A DNA stretch of 32,677 nucleotides from an uncultured Prosthecobacter sp. (GCA_947523045.1 CANNUR010000005.1:1-32677), one strand, 5' to 3'; shown: positions 6,844-18,172, counted from the stretch's first letter. Made by a program: numbers and translations. The notes: generated from the sequence alone by a model not told the origin.

Positions 6844-6867
6844 CACGCCGCTCATCGGCTCCACTCT
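6840..6867 (+). promoter_or_regulatory. candidate promoter of the efflux operon
   Basis: TTGACA (6840-6845, perfect -35), a 16-base spacer and a poor -10 (CACTCT, 6862-6867). The -35 overlaps the right half of the inverted repeat. The start point would fall just before the ATG at 6879, implying a very short or absent leader. Confidence 0.4.
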
Positions 6868-6878
6868 CCCACCCTCCC

Positions 6879-8984
6879 ATGGCGCTTCCCTTCCCCGACG
6901 AAGCCAGCACCCGCGAACGCCTCCTGCTCAAGGCAGCCGAGTTGTTTGCCCTGCGCGGTTTTGAATCGGTCTCGCTGCGCGACCTGACCCGCGCGGCCGG
7001 CGTCAACCTGGCGGCGGTGAATTATCACTTCGGTTCCAAGGAGGCCCTGGTCGAGGAGGTGGTGGCCCGGCTGATGCGACCGGTGAACGACGAGCGGCTG
7101 GCCCAGCTCGATGCCGCCGAGGCGTCGGCGCATCCGCAGCCGGCAGATGCCTCGGCGGTGGCCGACGCCTTTCTGCGGCCGGTGATGCGGCTGGTCCGCG
7201 AGTCGCCGCTCTCCGAGCAGCTCTTCTTCAAATTGATGGGCCGCTGCCTGCTCGGTCGCACCCAAATCATCCCGGCGGCGGCGATGCCGTATTTCGAGGG
7301 CATGGTGCGACGCTTCGCCGATGCCCTGCGCCGCGCCAATCCCGAGCTCACTCACGCCGAAGCCTGCTGGCGACTCAACTTCATGGCGGGTTCGCTCATC
7401 AGCACCCTGGCCCATGCCGACATCGCCACCTACTTCGCCGGGGAAAAAGCCAACCCGCCCGACACGGAAACCCTGCTGCGGCGACTCGTCCAGCATTGCA
7501 CCGGCGCCCTGCAGGCGCGCGCCACCCCCGCCAGCCCGCGCCGCAAGGGGGCGGCCCGGGGGCTTGCCGCCTTCGCCCTCGCCCTGCTGCTGAGTGCCTG
7601 CGGCAGTCTGTCGCCCGAGTCGCGCGTCGACGAACTCGATCTCGAGGTGCCCGGCACCTGGGCGGCGCGGCCGGAGGCAAAGGCCGGGGTCGACGAGCAG
7701 TGGCTGCGGCGTTTCCGCGATCCGCGCCTGGAGGCGCTGGTGGCCGAGGCGCTGGCCAACAACCGCGACCTGCGTGCCGCCGCGGCCCGGGTCGAACGCG
7801 CGCGCGGCCAGACCCGCCTTGCCGGCGTGGCCGGCAATCCGACGGCCGACCTGCAGTTCGATCCGGTGCGCACCAAGCGCAACTTCGTCGGCATTCCCAT
7901 CGGTCCGCCCGGCACGGTGCCGAGCAATGTCTTCAACACCTTCGACCTGTCGCTGGTGATCAACTGGGAGGCCGATGTCTGGGGCCGCATCCGCGCCGGC
8001 AAATCCGCCGCCTACGCCCGCAGCGAGGCCGCCGAAGCCGACGCCCGAGCGGCCCGCACAGCCCTCGCCGCCAACGTGGCGCGCGCCTGGTTCGCCCTGG
8101 CCGAGGCCCGCACCCAGCAGAACCTCGCCCGCGAAACCCTGGCCGCCCACGAGCAGACCGCCAGGGCCGTGCGCGAGCGTTTCCAGGCGGGCGACGACCT
8201 GCAGGGTGCGGCCGCCCAGCTGCGGCTGGCGGAGACCGATGTCGCCAACGCGCGTGCCGCCGTCGCCGAACGCGACCAGCAACTCGAAGCCGCGCAGCGC
8301 CGGCTGGAACTGCTGCTCGGTCGCTATCCCGCAGGCCGCATCGCCGGCGAGAGCCGCCTGCCCGCGCCGGGAGCGACACCGCCCGCCGGCCTGCCCTCGG
8401 AACTGCTGCTGCGCCGCCCCGATGTGCTCGCCGCCGAACGCCGCTTTGCCGCCAGCGGCAAAAGCCTGAGCGAAGCCCGGCGGGCGGTGTTTCCGCGCCT
8501 CAGCCTGACCAGCAGTGCCGGCACCGCCACGGGCGAGTTGAACGACCTGCTGAACAGCGACTTCGGCGTCTGGCAGATCGCCGCCAACGTCATCCAGCCG
8601 GTGTTCGCCGGGGGGCGCATCCGCGCCGAGACGGCGATCCGCGGCGCCGATGAAAAGGAAGCGCTGGCCGACCTGCAGCAGACCGTGCTCACCGCCTTCA
8701 GCGAGGTGGAAACCGCGCTCGCCAACGAACGCCACCTCGCGGCGCGCGCGCAGTCGCTCGCCGAAGCCGTGCGCCTCGCCACCGAAGCCGATCAGGCCGC
8801 GCGCGCCGACTACGCCCGCGGCCTGGGCGACCTGCTCACCGTGCTGGCCGCGCAGACACGTCTGCTGCAGACCCGCTCGCAGCAACTCAGCGTCCAGCGC
8901 CTGCGCCTGGAAAACCGCATCGACCTGCATCTGGCCCTCGGGGGCGACTTCCAGCCGCAACCACCGGCCGCCCCTGCCACCTGA
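6879..8984 (+). CDS. TetR-type repressor fused to NodT-type outer-membrane efflux lipoprotein
   Basis: 701 residues in one uninterrupted frame. Residues 10-58 are a TetR helix-turn-helix domain (TRERLLLKAAELFALRGF, then AGVNLAAVNYHFGSKEAL). Residues 65-210 are a helical ligand-binding region resembling CerR-type regulators. Residues 211-226 are an Ala/Pro/Arg linker. Residues 221-241 form a lipoprotein signal: RRK, hydrophobic core GLAAFALALLLSA, lipobox Cys 241. Residues 242-701 are an outer-membrane factor with two repeated helical domains (WLRRFRDPRLEALVAEAL, LLLRRPDVLAAERR). No ATG, GTG or TTG lies in frame between the Met codon at 7383 and the Cys codon at 7599, so a separate lipoprotein would need a CTG start (for example 7509). 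The start at 6879 is preferred because a longer one would code across the operator. It heads the efflux operon, 14 bases before the adaptor gene. Confidence 0.9.
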   Translation: MALPFPDEASTRERLLLKAAELFALRGFESVSLRDLTRAAGVNLAAVNYHFGSKEALVEEVVARLMRPVNDERLAQLDAAEASAHPQPADASAVADAFLRPVMRLVRESPLSEQLFFKLMGRCLLGRTQIIPAAAMPYFEGMVRRFADALRRANPELTHAEACWRLNFMAGSLISTLAHADIATYFAGEKANPPDTETLLRRLVQHCTGALQARATPASPRRKGAARGLAAFALALLLSACGSLSPESRVDELDLEVPGTWAARPEAKAGVDEQWLRRFRDPRLEALVAEALANNRDLRAAAARVERARGQTRLAGVAGNPTADLQFDPVRTKRNFVGIPIGPPGTVPSNVFNTFDLSLVINWEADVWGRIRAGKSAAYARSEAAEADARAARTALAANVARAWFALAEARTQQNLARETLAAHEQTARAVRERFQAGDDLQGAAAQLRLAETDVANARAAVAERDQQLEAAQRRLELLLGRYPAGRIAGESRLPAPGATPPAGLPSELLLRRPDVLAAERRFAASGKSLSEARRAVFPRLSLTSSAGTATGELNDLLNSDFGVWQIAANVIQPVFAGGRIRAETAIRGADEKEALADLQQTVLTAFSEVETALANERHLAARAQSLAEAVRLATEADQAARADYARGLGDLLTVLAAQTRLLQTRSQQLSVQRLRLENRIDLHLALGGDFQPQPPAAPAT

Positions 8985-8998
8985 CCTTCCCTGCCGCC

Positions 8999-10141
8999 AT
9001 GAGAACCCTGTTCACCCTCCTTCTCTGCCTGGGCCTTCTGGGCGGTGCCGGCGCCCTGGTCGGTCTGATGGCCAAGTTCAAACCCGAGGCGCAGAAGGTC
9101 GAGCGCGAGCGCCTGCTTCCCGGGGTCGAGGTGATGACCGTGCAACCCGCCGATGTGACGCTGACCCTGCCCTCGCAGGGACTGGTGCAGGCGATGCGCT
9201 CGACCGTGCTGGCCGCCGAGGTCGGCGGCCGGGTCGCCAAGGTCTCCCCGCGTTTCAAGACCGGCGAACGCTTCACCGAGGGCGAGGTGCTGGTGGAGAT
9301 TGAGGCCAGCGACTACCGCAGCGCCATCGTCCAGGCCGAATCCACGCTCGCTGAGGCACGGGCGGCACTCGTCCAGGAGCAGGCCCGCGCTGAACAGGCC
9401 GTGCGCGACTGGAACAAGCTGGCGCCCGGTCAACCGCCCACCGACCTGGCCGCACGCAAGCCGCAGTTGCAGAGTGCCGAGGCACGCGTGCGCGCCACCG
9501 AGGACGCCCTCGAACGCGCCCGCCGCGACCTGGAGCGCACCCGCATCCGCGCACCCTTTGCCGGTCGCCTGCGCGCCCCCCACACCGAGGTCGGCTCCTT
9601 CCTCACCCCTGGCGCGCGGGTGGCGGATTACGATTCCACCGGCCGCTATGAAATCCGCCTGCCGGTGTCGCTCGATGACTACGCCTTCCTCGATGCCGGC
9701 AGCGATGCGCCGGTGGCCCTGAGCGCCAGCATCGGCGGCCGCGACCATCGCTGGCAGGGACGCCTCGTGCGCACCGAGGGCGAGGTCGAGCGCTCCAGTC
9801 GCTCCGTGCATCTGGTCGCTGAAATCGCCGAAGATGCCGAGCCGCGCGGCGACTTCCTCAAGCCCGGACTTTTCCTGCGTGCGGAAGTGGCAGGTCGCAC
9901 GCTCAAGGGCGTCTTTGAAATCCCCCGCCGCGCCCTGCTCGATGCCAGTCGGCTGCTCGTCGTCGACGCGAAAGACCGCCTCAGCGTGCGCGAGGTGCGG
10001 GTGCTGCGCGGCGGTCGCGACAGCGTCCTCATCGACGAGGGCCTCAAGCCTGGCGAACGCGTCTGCCTGACCAGCCTGCCCGCGCCGGTCAACGGCATGC
10101 AGGTGCGTGTCGTCGATGCGCCGGAAGCCCCCGCCCCCTGA
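8999..10141 (+). CDS. RND efflux periplasmic adaptor subunit (MFP/HlyD family)
   Basis: 380 residues. The N-terminal hydrophobic segment (3-24) anchors or exports it; there is no lipobox Cys. A lipoyl half-motif (AAEVGGRVAKVSPRFKTGERFTEGEVLVEI, about 71-101) is followed by a helical hairpin rich in Ala/Glu/Arg (105-185), then the returning half IRAPFAGRL with VGSFLTPGARV, and a beta-barrel and membrane-proximal domain to the end. It bridges the inner-membrane pump and the outer-membrane channel. It lies 14 bases from both neighbours, so it belongs to one transcript with the TetR-OMF gene and the pump gene. No purine-rich ribosome site is seen before the ATG. Confidence 0.95.
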   Translation: MRTLFTLLLCLGLLGGAGALVGLMAKFKPEAQKVERERLLPGVEVMTVQPADVTLTLPSQGLVQAMRSTVLAAEVGGRVAKVSPRFKTGERFTEGEVLVEIEASDYRSAIVQAESTLAEARAALVQEQARAEQAVRDWNKLAPGQPPTDLAARKPQLQSAEARVRATEDALERARRDLERTRIRAPFAGRLRAPHTEVGSFLTPGARVADYDSTGRYEIRLPVSLDDYAFLDAGSDAPVALSASIGGRDHRWQGRLVRTEGEVERSSRSVHLVAEIAEDAEPRGDFLKPGLFLRAEVAGRTLKGVFEIPRRALLDASRLLVVDAKDRLSVREVRVLRGGRDSVLIDEGLKPGERVCLTSLPAPVNGMQVRVVDAPEAPAP

Positions 10142-10155
10142 CCGGGAATCCCACC

Positions 10156-13332
<3,177 letters not shown>

Positions 13333-13377
13333 GACGTTCCCGGGCAACAAGCACGCGCGGTCGGCCGTTTCCTCGCC

Positions 13378-14790
13378 ATGCGCCTGCCGTTCCTGCTCGC
13401 CGCCGGATGCCTGCTCGCCGCGGCCCCCTGCCCGGCCAAGCCCGCGAATCTGGTCTTCATTCTCACCGACAACCAGGGCGCCTGGACGCTCGGCTGCTAT
13501 GGCAACCCGGACATCCGCACGCCCCACATCGACCGCCTCGCAGCCGGCGGCCTGCGCTTCAACCGCGCGCTCAGCAGCAACCCGGTCTGCTCGCCCACCC
13601 GCGCCACCTTTCTCACCGGGCTGATGCCGTCCCAGCACGGCGTGCACTCCTTCCTCGATCCCAAGTTCATGATGGGTCCGGAGGCGTACAACACCCTCGC
13701 CGAATTCCGTTCGCTCGGCGAGATCCTGCACGACGCCGGCTACGCCTGCGGCCTCAGCGGCAAGTGGCATCTCGGCGCCAACCTGACGCCCTCGGAGGGC
13801 TTCGACTTCTGGATCACCAAACCCGACGGTTCGACGCGCGAGTTCTACGACCAGGACATCCTCGAAAACGGCGCCGTGCGCCGCGAGACCGGCTACACGA
13901 CCGACCTGTGGACCCGCGAGGGCATCCGCTTCATCGAACAGAACCGCGAGCGCCCCTTCTTTCTGTTCCTCGCCTACAACGGCCCGTACAACCTCGGCGC
14001 CCTGATGTCGAACCCGCCGCGCAACCGCCACGCCGAGTTCTACCGCGGCAAACCCTTCCCAAGTTTCCCGCGCGACGCCATGCACCCGTGGCAGCACGCC
14101 AACCAACAGTTTCACAACCAGCAGAACGCCATCGAGCGCTGCGCCGCGGAGACCAGCGGTGTCGACGACGGCGTTGGCGAAATCACCGCCGCGCTGGAAC
14201 GGCTTGGCCTGCTGGAGGACACCCTCATCGTTTATGCCGCCGACCAGGGCTGGATGGGCGGCCAGAACGGCATGTGGGGCATGGGCGACCACTTCCGGCC
14301 GACCGGCGCGCACGACCTGATGATGCAGATCCCCTTCCTGTTCCATCATCCCGCGCGCATCCCGGCCGGGCGAACCAGTGATCTGCTGGTCAGCAACTAT
14401 GACTTCTTGCCCACCGTGCTGAACCATCTCGGTCTGGGCGACCGTCTGCCGGCCGACGGACCGAAGCTGCCCGGGCGCGACCTCTCGCCGCTGCTCGCGG
14501 GCCGGCCACTAGAGCTGGCCGACAACGCCGTCTTTTACGAGATGGAAACCACGCGCGCGGTGCGCACCGAAGCCTGGAAGTACGTCGAGCGCCATCCCGA
14601 CGGCCCCCATGAGCTGTATGACATGCGTGCCGATCCGCAGGAACGCTTCAACCTCTTCGGTCAGCCGGGTACGCAGGCGGTGAAGGCGGAACTGGCCGCG
14701 CGCCTGCACGCCTTTTTCCAGGCACACCGCGACCCGCAGTACGACCTCTGGCAGGGCGGCCGCAGCAAGGCCAAGCGGCACACGCCCTGA
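13378..14790 (+). CDS. secreted sulfatase (S1 family) with altered metal motif
   Basis: 470 residues. The signal peptide MRLPFLLAAGCLLAAAPCPA is followed by FILTDNQGAW. There the usual Asp-Asp metal pair is D31-N32, and the C-terminal site reads AADQGWMGGQNG instead of SDNG. The formylglycine site C71-S-P-T-R75 is intact, and GKWHLG (about 128-133) supplies the Lys and His. The D-N and DQG variants occur in some S1 subfamilies, so activity is likely but the substrate differs from the neighbours at 2744-5658. It lies directly behind the pump gene and may be cotranscribed, though a functional link is not evident. It ends in a basic tail, SKAKRHTP. Confidence 0.92.
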   Translation: MRLPFLLAAGCLLAAAPCPAKPANLVFILTDNQGAWTLGCYGNPDIRTPHIDRLAAGGLRFNRALSSNPVCSPTRATFLTGLMPSQHGVHSFLDPKFMMGPEAYNTLAEFRSLGEILHDAGYACGLSGKWHLGANLTPSEGFDFWITKPDGSTREFYDQDILENGAVRRETGYTTDLWTREGIRFIEQNRERPFFLFLAYNGPYNLGALMSNPPRNRHAEFYRGKPFPSFPRDAMHPWQHANQQFHNQQNAIERCAAETSGVDDGVGEITAALERLGLLEDTLIVYAADQGWMGGQNGMWGMGDHFRPTGAHDLMMQIPFLFHHPARIPAGRTSDLLVSNYDFLPTVLNHLGLGDRLPADGPKLPGRDLSPLLAGRPLELADNAVFYEMETTRAVRTEAWKYVERHPDGPHELYDMRADPQERFNLFGQPGTQAVKAELAARLHAFFQAHRDPQYDLWQGGRSKAKRHTP

Positions 14791-15012
14791 CTCCAGTGCC
14801 GTTGAGCCGTCAGCAGGGTTCCCCCGTTTTGTGGAGCAAGCCCTGCACTCCCCTTCCCCTACCAGCGGGTGGATGCTGAACTGCCAAGTCGGAGCGTTCA
14901 TGTTTCAGCCACATTGCCGAGGGAAGAGGGCAAACCGGTCGGGAAGGAGGCGCAGTCGCCGGCACCCCAGAAATCCCGCTGTCCGCTTGACGCCCCGCCC
15001 GAATGCCAACTT
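14791..15012. other. intergenic region before the HTTM unit
   Basis: About 220 bases with no convincing gene. The frame of the next gene stays open back to 14869, but the added residues have no recognisable character. The tract holds a possible promoter at its right end. I do not see a hairpin plus T-run that would end the efflux-sulfatase transcript. Confidence 0.4.
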
Positions 15013-15016
15013 ATGA
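14987..15016 (+). promoter_or_regulatory. candidate promoter of the HTTM two-gene unit
   Basis: TTGACG (14987-14992), an 18-base spacer, TTATGA (15011-15016). If it is used, transcription would begin near 15023 and the first usable start would be ATG 15025, giving an almost leaderless mRNA. Confidence 0.35.
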
Positions 15017-15627
15017 TGGCCCCGATGCCTGCGTCCCAATCCCCCCCCACAGCCCGTTGCCACCACCCAAGGGCGGGCGGAGGCCACTGGCGCGGCCGTC
15101 TGATCATCGTCCTGGCCACCCTCCATGCGGTCAAACTGGTCACCTGCATCCTTCCCGAAGCCTGGCGTCCCGACCTCATACCTCTTGGGCTGGGCAACGC
15201 TTATGAAAAGCTCACCGGCACCAAGCAGAGCTGGAACATGTTCGAAACCATCCCGTCGCACCACCGCTTCAGTGCCCGTCTTGTCATCATCGGATCCGAT
15301 GGCACGGAACGCACGCTAGGGCCGGTGCTGCCCGGTTTTCAAGAATGGCCGCAGCCGGAAAGGGTGCGAATCAAATCCCTGTATGACCGCCTTTTCCCAA
15401 GCAACATGGCTCCCGCTCTCCGAGACGCCTGGCTTCGCGAAACCGATGCCCAACTCCGGGCCAGCCGGGTGTTAAGGCCGGGGGAAAACTGGTGCCTTGA
15501 GGTCCTTGAGGACTACACACGACACCTCTTCCATATCCGCCGCGACGGCAATCTCTCCCAGCGCAAGACCACCCGCTACAGCCCAGCACGCCCAGAAGGC
15601 AGTCCGCATCCACCGCCCGCCCCATGA
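15013..15627 (+). CDS. single-pass membrane protein paired with HTTM protein
   Basis: 204 residues from ATG 15013; starts at 15016 and 15025 are equally possible. One membrane segment (RLIIVLATLHAVKLVTCIL, about 27-45) is followed by an extracytoplasmic domain containing WNMFETIPSHHRFSARLVIIGSDG and a C-terminal Pro-rich end. I do not recognise the family with certainty. The W-x-MF...P start of the domain recalls small partners encoded next to HTTM proteins (DUF5819-like), which is inference. Its stop overlaps the next start (ATGA at 15624-15627), so the two proteins are made together and probably interact. Confidence 0.65.
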   Translation: MMAPMPASQSPPTARCHHPRAGGGHWRGRLIIVLATLHAVKLVTCILPEAWRPDLIPLGLGNAYEKLTGTKQSWNMFETIPSHHRFSARLVIIGSDGTERTLGPVLPGFQEWPQPERVRIKSLYDRLFPSNMAPALRDAWLRETDAQLRASRVLRPGENWCLEVLEDYTRHLFHIRRDGNLSQRKTTRYSPARPEGSPHPPPAP

Positions 15628-16538
15628 ACCGCGCGTCACCATCCGGCCTCCTGGGCCGTCTATTCCTGACCCGGGAGGATGAGCGGGTCTACGCAGCAGT
15701 GCGCATCGGTTTTGCGCTGGCGTCACTGATCAACCTGATCCAGCTCTGGCCCCTGCGCCACATTCTCCTGTCCGATGGCGCCTCCCCTCCGGCGGCGGCG
15801 GTCGTCGAACACAGCGACCTTGGCAATCTCCTGCTCTTCGAGTTATTCCACACCCCTGCCCAGGTGGAGGCTTTGTTTGGACTCACAGCCATGACCCTGC
15901 TTGCCTTGGCAACGGGGGTGCTGCCACGACTCGCAGCGGCCTGGGTGATGCTGTGGCACCTCTCGCTGCTGGAGCGGATCAGCATGGGTGCCACCGGCTG
16001 GGATCTCGTGCTGCGCGCCTTCGGCTTCATTGTGCTCATCAGCCCGATGGGCAAGTGCTGGTCTCTGCCCAGCCTGACTGGGCGGCTTGCCACGGTGCCG
16101 GCACTGGTGCCGCGCTATGGCCTGATCCTGATGCGCCTTCAGGTGGCCGTCATCTATTGGCAGACGGTGCTGCTCAAGCTGACCAACCCAAACCCCTACT
16201 GGTGGAATGGCGAGTTCCTAACGTACTTCTTCCTGTCCCACTACTCACGCTGGTCAGGTGCCTGGCCGGCACACCATCCGGCACTCATGGCTTTTGGAAC
16301 CTGGCTGACCCTCGTGGTGGAGATGCTCATCCCTGTGCTGCTTTTCATGCCCAGAACACGGTTCTGGGGTGCACTTCTGGGACTGCTTCTGCACGGTTTG
16401 ATCACACTGTCAGCGCCCGAGATCACCCCCTTCATGCTGGTTTTGCTGATGACCTACCTGGCCTTTCTCACCGGCAGGGATGTCGCCGCCATCGATTCCT
16501 GGCTGAAGCGCCGCCTGCCACTCGCCGGGAAGCCCTGA
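15624..16538 (+). CDS. HTTM domain membrane protein (vitamin K-dependent carboxylase-like fold)
   Basis: 304 residues with about seven or eight membrane helices (for example 27-45, 70-90, 95-115, 126-144, 165-185, 225-245, 250-285). Sequence landmarks are VYAAVRIGFALASLINL at the start, LVLRAFGFIVLISPMGKCWSL, and MRLQVAVIYWQTVLLKLTNPNPYWWNGEFLTYF. The Q/Y-W...K...WW/NG pattern is characteristic of bacterial HTTM proteins, distant relatives of gamma-glutamyl carboxylase whose biochemical role is mostly unknown. Unlike the eukaryotic enzyme it has no large lumenal domain. The partner encoded just upstream may supply the extracytoplasmic part. It converges on the DUF971 gene, 58 bases away. Confidence 0.85.
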   Translation: MNRASPSGLLGRLFLTREDERVYAAVRIGFALASLINLIQLWPLRHILLSDGASPPAAAVVEHSDLGNLLLFELFHTPAQVEALFGLTAMTLLALATGVLPRLAAAWVMLWHLSLLERISMGATGWDLVLRAFGFIVLISPMGKCWSLPSLTGRLATVPALVPRYGLILMRLQVAVIYWQTVLLKLTNPNPYWWNGEFLTYFFLSHYSRWSGAWPAHHPALMAFGTWLTLVVEMLIPVLLFMPRTRFWGALLGLLLHGLITLSAPEITPFMLVLLMTYLAFLTGRDVAAIDSWLKRRLPLAGKP

Positions 16539-16596
16539 GCCGGCCCACCACGTCATCCCCCTTCCTGGAGACCGATCACCTGCAGCGGTGTCCTGT

Positions 16597-16917
16597 TCAG
16601 GCCGCCGGTTCATCGGCGCCTGCACGGCAAACCGCCTTCAGGTAGTCAAAGGCATACAGTCCCGTGTTGTGGCCGTCGCTGAAGTCAAACTGCAGGGCAT
16701 AACCGCCGATGACACGCCAGCCGCGCAGGGAAACGCCCGGAAAGGTCTTTTGGTCGGTGCCGCCGATGCGACGTCCGAGCAGGTCGCGTTCACCGGTGTT
16801 TTCCGCACTCGGTGAGGCGGCGCGCAGGCGTTCGACCGGCAGGTAATCCTCGCTGCCGTCGGACCAGCGGATGGCGAGCAGGTCGCCGATGACTTCGAGG
16901 TGTTCGGGGGCATTCAT
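16597..16917 (-). CDS. DUF971 domain protein (GBBH-like N-terminal domain)
   Basis: 106 residues from ATG 16917. Landmarks are IRWSDGSEDYLPVERLRAASPSAE near the start and GWRVIGGYALQFDFSDGHNTGLYAFDYLKAVC near the end, which is the whole DUF971 domain. In larger proteins this domain precedes gamma-butyrobetaine hydroxylase or occurs with Mrp/ApbC Fe-S carriers. Stand-alone copies have no assigned reaction. It lies behind the ribosomal terminator and so probably has its own promoter or depends on read-through. The frame runs upstream to 17037, but that would cross the terminator. Confidence 0.82.
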   Translation of the reverse strand: MNAPEHLEVIGDLLAIRWSDGSEDYLPVERLRAASPSAENTGERDLLGRRIGGTDQKTFPGVSLRGWRVIGGYALQFDFSDGHNTGLYAFDYLKAVCRAGADEPAA

Positions 16918-16940
16918 GACGGAGGCAATACGTGATGGGC

Positions 16941-16970
16941 AAGAAAAAGGGACGCCCGTGGGCGTCCCTT
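16941..16970 (-). terminator. intrinsic terminator of the ribosomal protein operon
   Basis: Perfect 10-bp stem AAGGGACGCC / GGCGTCCCTT (16947-16956 and 16961-16970) with a four-base loop. On the minus strand it is followed by TTTTTCTT (16948-16941). It lies 26 bases beyond the rpsD stop. Confidence 0.9.
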
Positions 16971-16996
16971 GGAAAACACGGGCTGTTCCGGCGGGA

Positions 16997-17608
16997 TCAG
17001 CGCGAGTAGAGTTCGACGACCAGCTGCTCGTTGGCAATCGGGTTGATTTCGTCGCGGATTGGCGCGCGGTTGACGACGCCGGACATCTTGTCGCGATCGA
17101 CGGTCATCCAGTCCTGGGTCGGCGTGCCGAGGGTCATTTCCAGGAAGCGACCGACGAGCTGCTGGCTGCGCGGCGAGTCCTTGACGGCAACGACGTCGCC
17201 GGGCTGCACCTGGTAGCTGGCGATGTTGACGACCTTGCCGTTGACGGTGATGTGGCGGTGGCTGACCAGCTGGCGCGAAGCGAAGCGGGTGTTGGCGAAG
17301 CCCATGCGATAGACGACGTTGTCGAGGCGGAGCTCAAGCATCTGCAGCAGGTTTTCACCGGTCACGCCCTTGCGGCGCTGGGCTTCGGCGAAGAAGCGGC
17401 GGAACTGCTTTTCGAGCACGCCGTACTGGAAGCGCAGCTTCTGCTTTTCAGCGAGGGCGATGCCGTATTCGGACTGCTTGCGGCGGGTGTTGCGCGCGCC
17501 GTGCTGGCCGGGCGGGAAGTTGCGCGTCTCAAGCGCCTTGGAGGGACCGAAGAGAGCCACGCCGAAACGGCGGGAGATCTTTTCGCGGGGACCGGTGTAA
17601 CGTGCCAT
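16997..17608 (-). CDS. rpsD: small ribosomal subunit protein uS4
   Basis: 203 residues, normal length. It binds 16S rRNA early in 30S assembly. Seen: MARYTGPREKISRRFG, FPPGQHGARNTRRKQSEYG, the S4 RNA-binding motif LELRLDNVVYRMGFANTRFASRQLVSHRHITVNGK (about 91-125), and the C-terminal end EQLVVELYSR. It lacks the N-terminal zinc cysteines, so it is a C-minus paralogue type. Last gene of the rpmJ-rpsM-rpsK-rpsD group, 18 bases after rpsK, followed at once by a terminator, so rpoA and rplQ do not follow here. The leader before the ATG is TTTTTTCTTCCCTCCCGT, with no purine-rich ribosome site. Confidence 0.98.
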   Translation of the reverse strand: MARYTGPREKISRRFGVALFGPSKALETRNFPPGQHGARNTRRKQSEYGIALAEKQKLRFQYGVLEKQFRRFFAEAQRRKGVTGENLLQMLELRLDNVVYRMGFANTRFASRQLVSHRHITVNGKVVNIASYQVQPGDVVAVKDSPRSQQLVGRFLEMTLGTPTQDWMTVDRDKMSGVVNRAPIRDEINPIANEQLVVELYSR

Positions 17609-17626
17609 ACGGGAGGGAAGAAAAAA

Positions 17627-18172
17627 TTAAACGCGACGGGCTTTCGGCGGGCGGCAGCCGTTGTGGGGGATCGGGGTGGTGTCCTTGATGCAGGTGACCT
17701 CGATGCCGAGGGCCTGGACGGCGCGCACGGCGGATTCACGGCCGGAGCCGGGACCACGCAGGCGGACTTCCACCTCGCGAAGGCCGTGGCCCATGGCTTG
17801 GCGGCAGGCATCCTGGGCAACCACCTGGGCGGCATAAGCCGTGCCCTTGCGGGAGCCGCGGAAGCCCATCTTGCCGGCAGTCGACCAACCGATCAGGTTG
17901 CCGCCCTTGTCGGTGACGGAAACCATCGGGTTGTTGAAGGTCGAGCGGACGTGGACAATGCCCGAATGGACATTCTTGGAGCCCTTGGCCTTGATGATCT
18001 TCTGACCTTCGGCCGGGTCACCGCCGCCGATTTCGAGCCAAACGCTCTGGGAAACGGCGCGGTCGCCACTGGCGGGCTGCTTGTCAGCCGCGGCCGGAGC
18101 CGCGGGGGCCGGAGCGGGGGCGGGGGCCGCCGCATCGGGGGCGGCCTGGGGATTCGGGGTGTCGTCTGCCAT
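17627..18172 (-). CDS. rpsK: small ribosomal subunit protein uS11 with long Ala/Pro N-terminal extension
   Basis: 181 residues, whereas bacterial uS11 is usually about 130. The conserved body begins near residue 55 ([35 protein letters not shown]). It continues through [14 protein letters not shown] to [16 protein letters not shown], the standard platform-binding C-terminus. Residues 1-50 are a low-complexity stretch of Ala and Pro with a few Asp/Gln, followed by [14 protein letters not shown]. The extension is in frame with no alternative ATG closer to the body, so it appears to be translated. It would project from the 30S platform near the mRNA exit and anti-SD region. Confidence 0.97.
   Translation of the reverse strand: MADDTPNPQAAPDAAAPAPAPAPAAPAAADKQPASGDRAVSQSVWLEIGGGDPAEGQKIIKAKGSKNVHSGIVHVRSTFNNPMVSVTDKGGNLIGWSTAGKMGFRGSRKGTAYAAQVVAQDACRQAMGHGLREVEVRLRGPGSGRESAVRAVQALGIEVTCIKDTTPIPHNGCRPPKARRV

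Noticed and set aside
6792..6878. Longer N-terminus for the TetR-OMF protein
   Set aside because: It would run through the predicted operator and -35 box and adds residues not seen in TetR proteins.
6852..8960. 702-residue minus-strand frame opposite the TetR-OMF gene
   Set aside because: Antisense shadow of a recognisable protein; composition is Gly/Ala/Arg-rich without domains.
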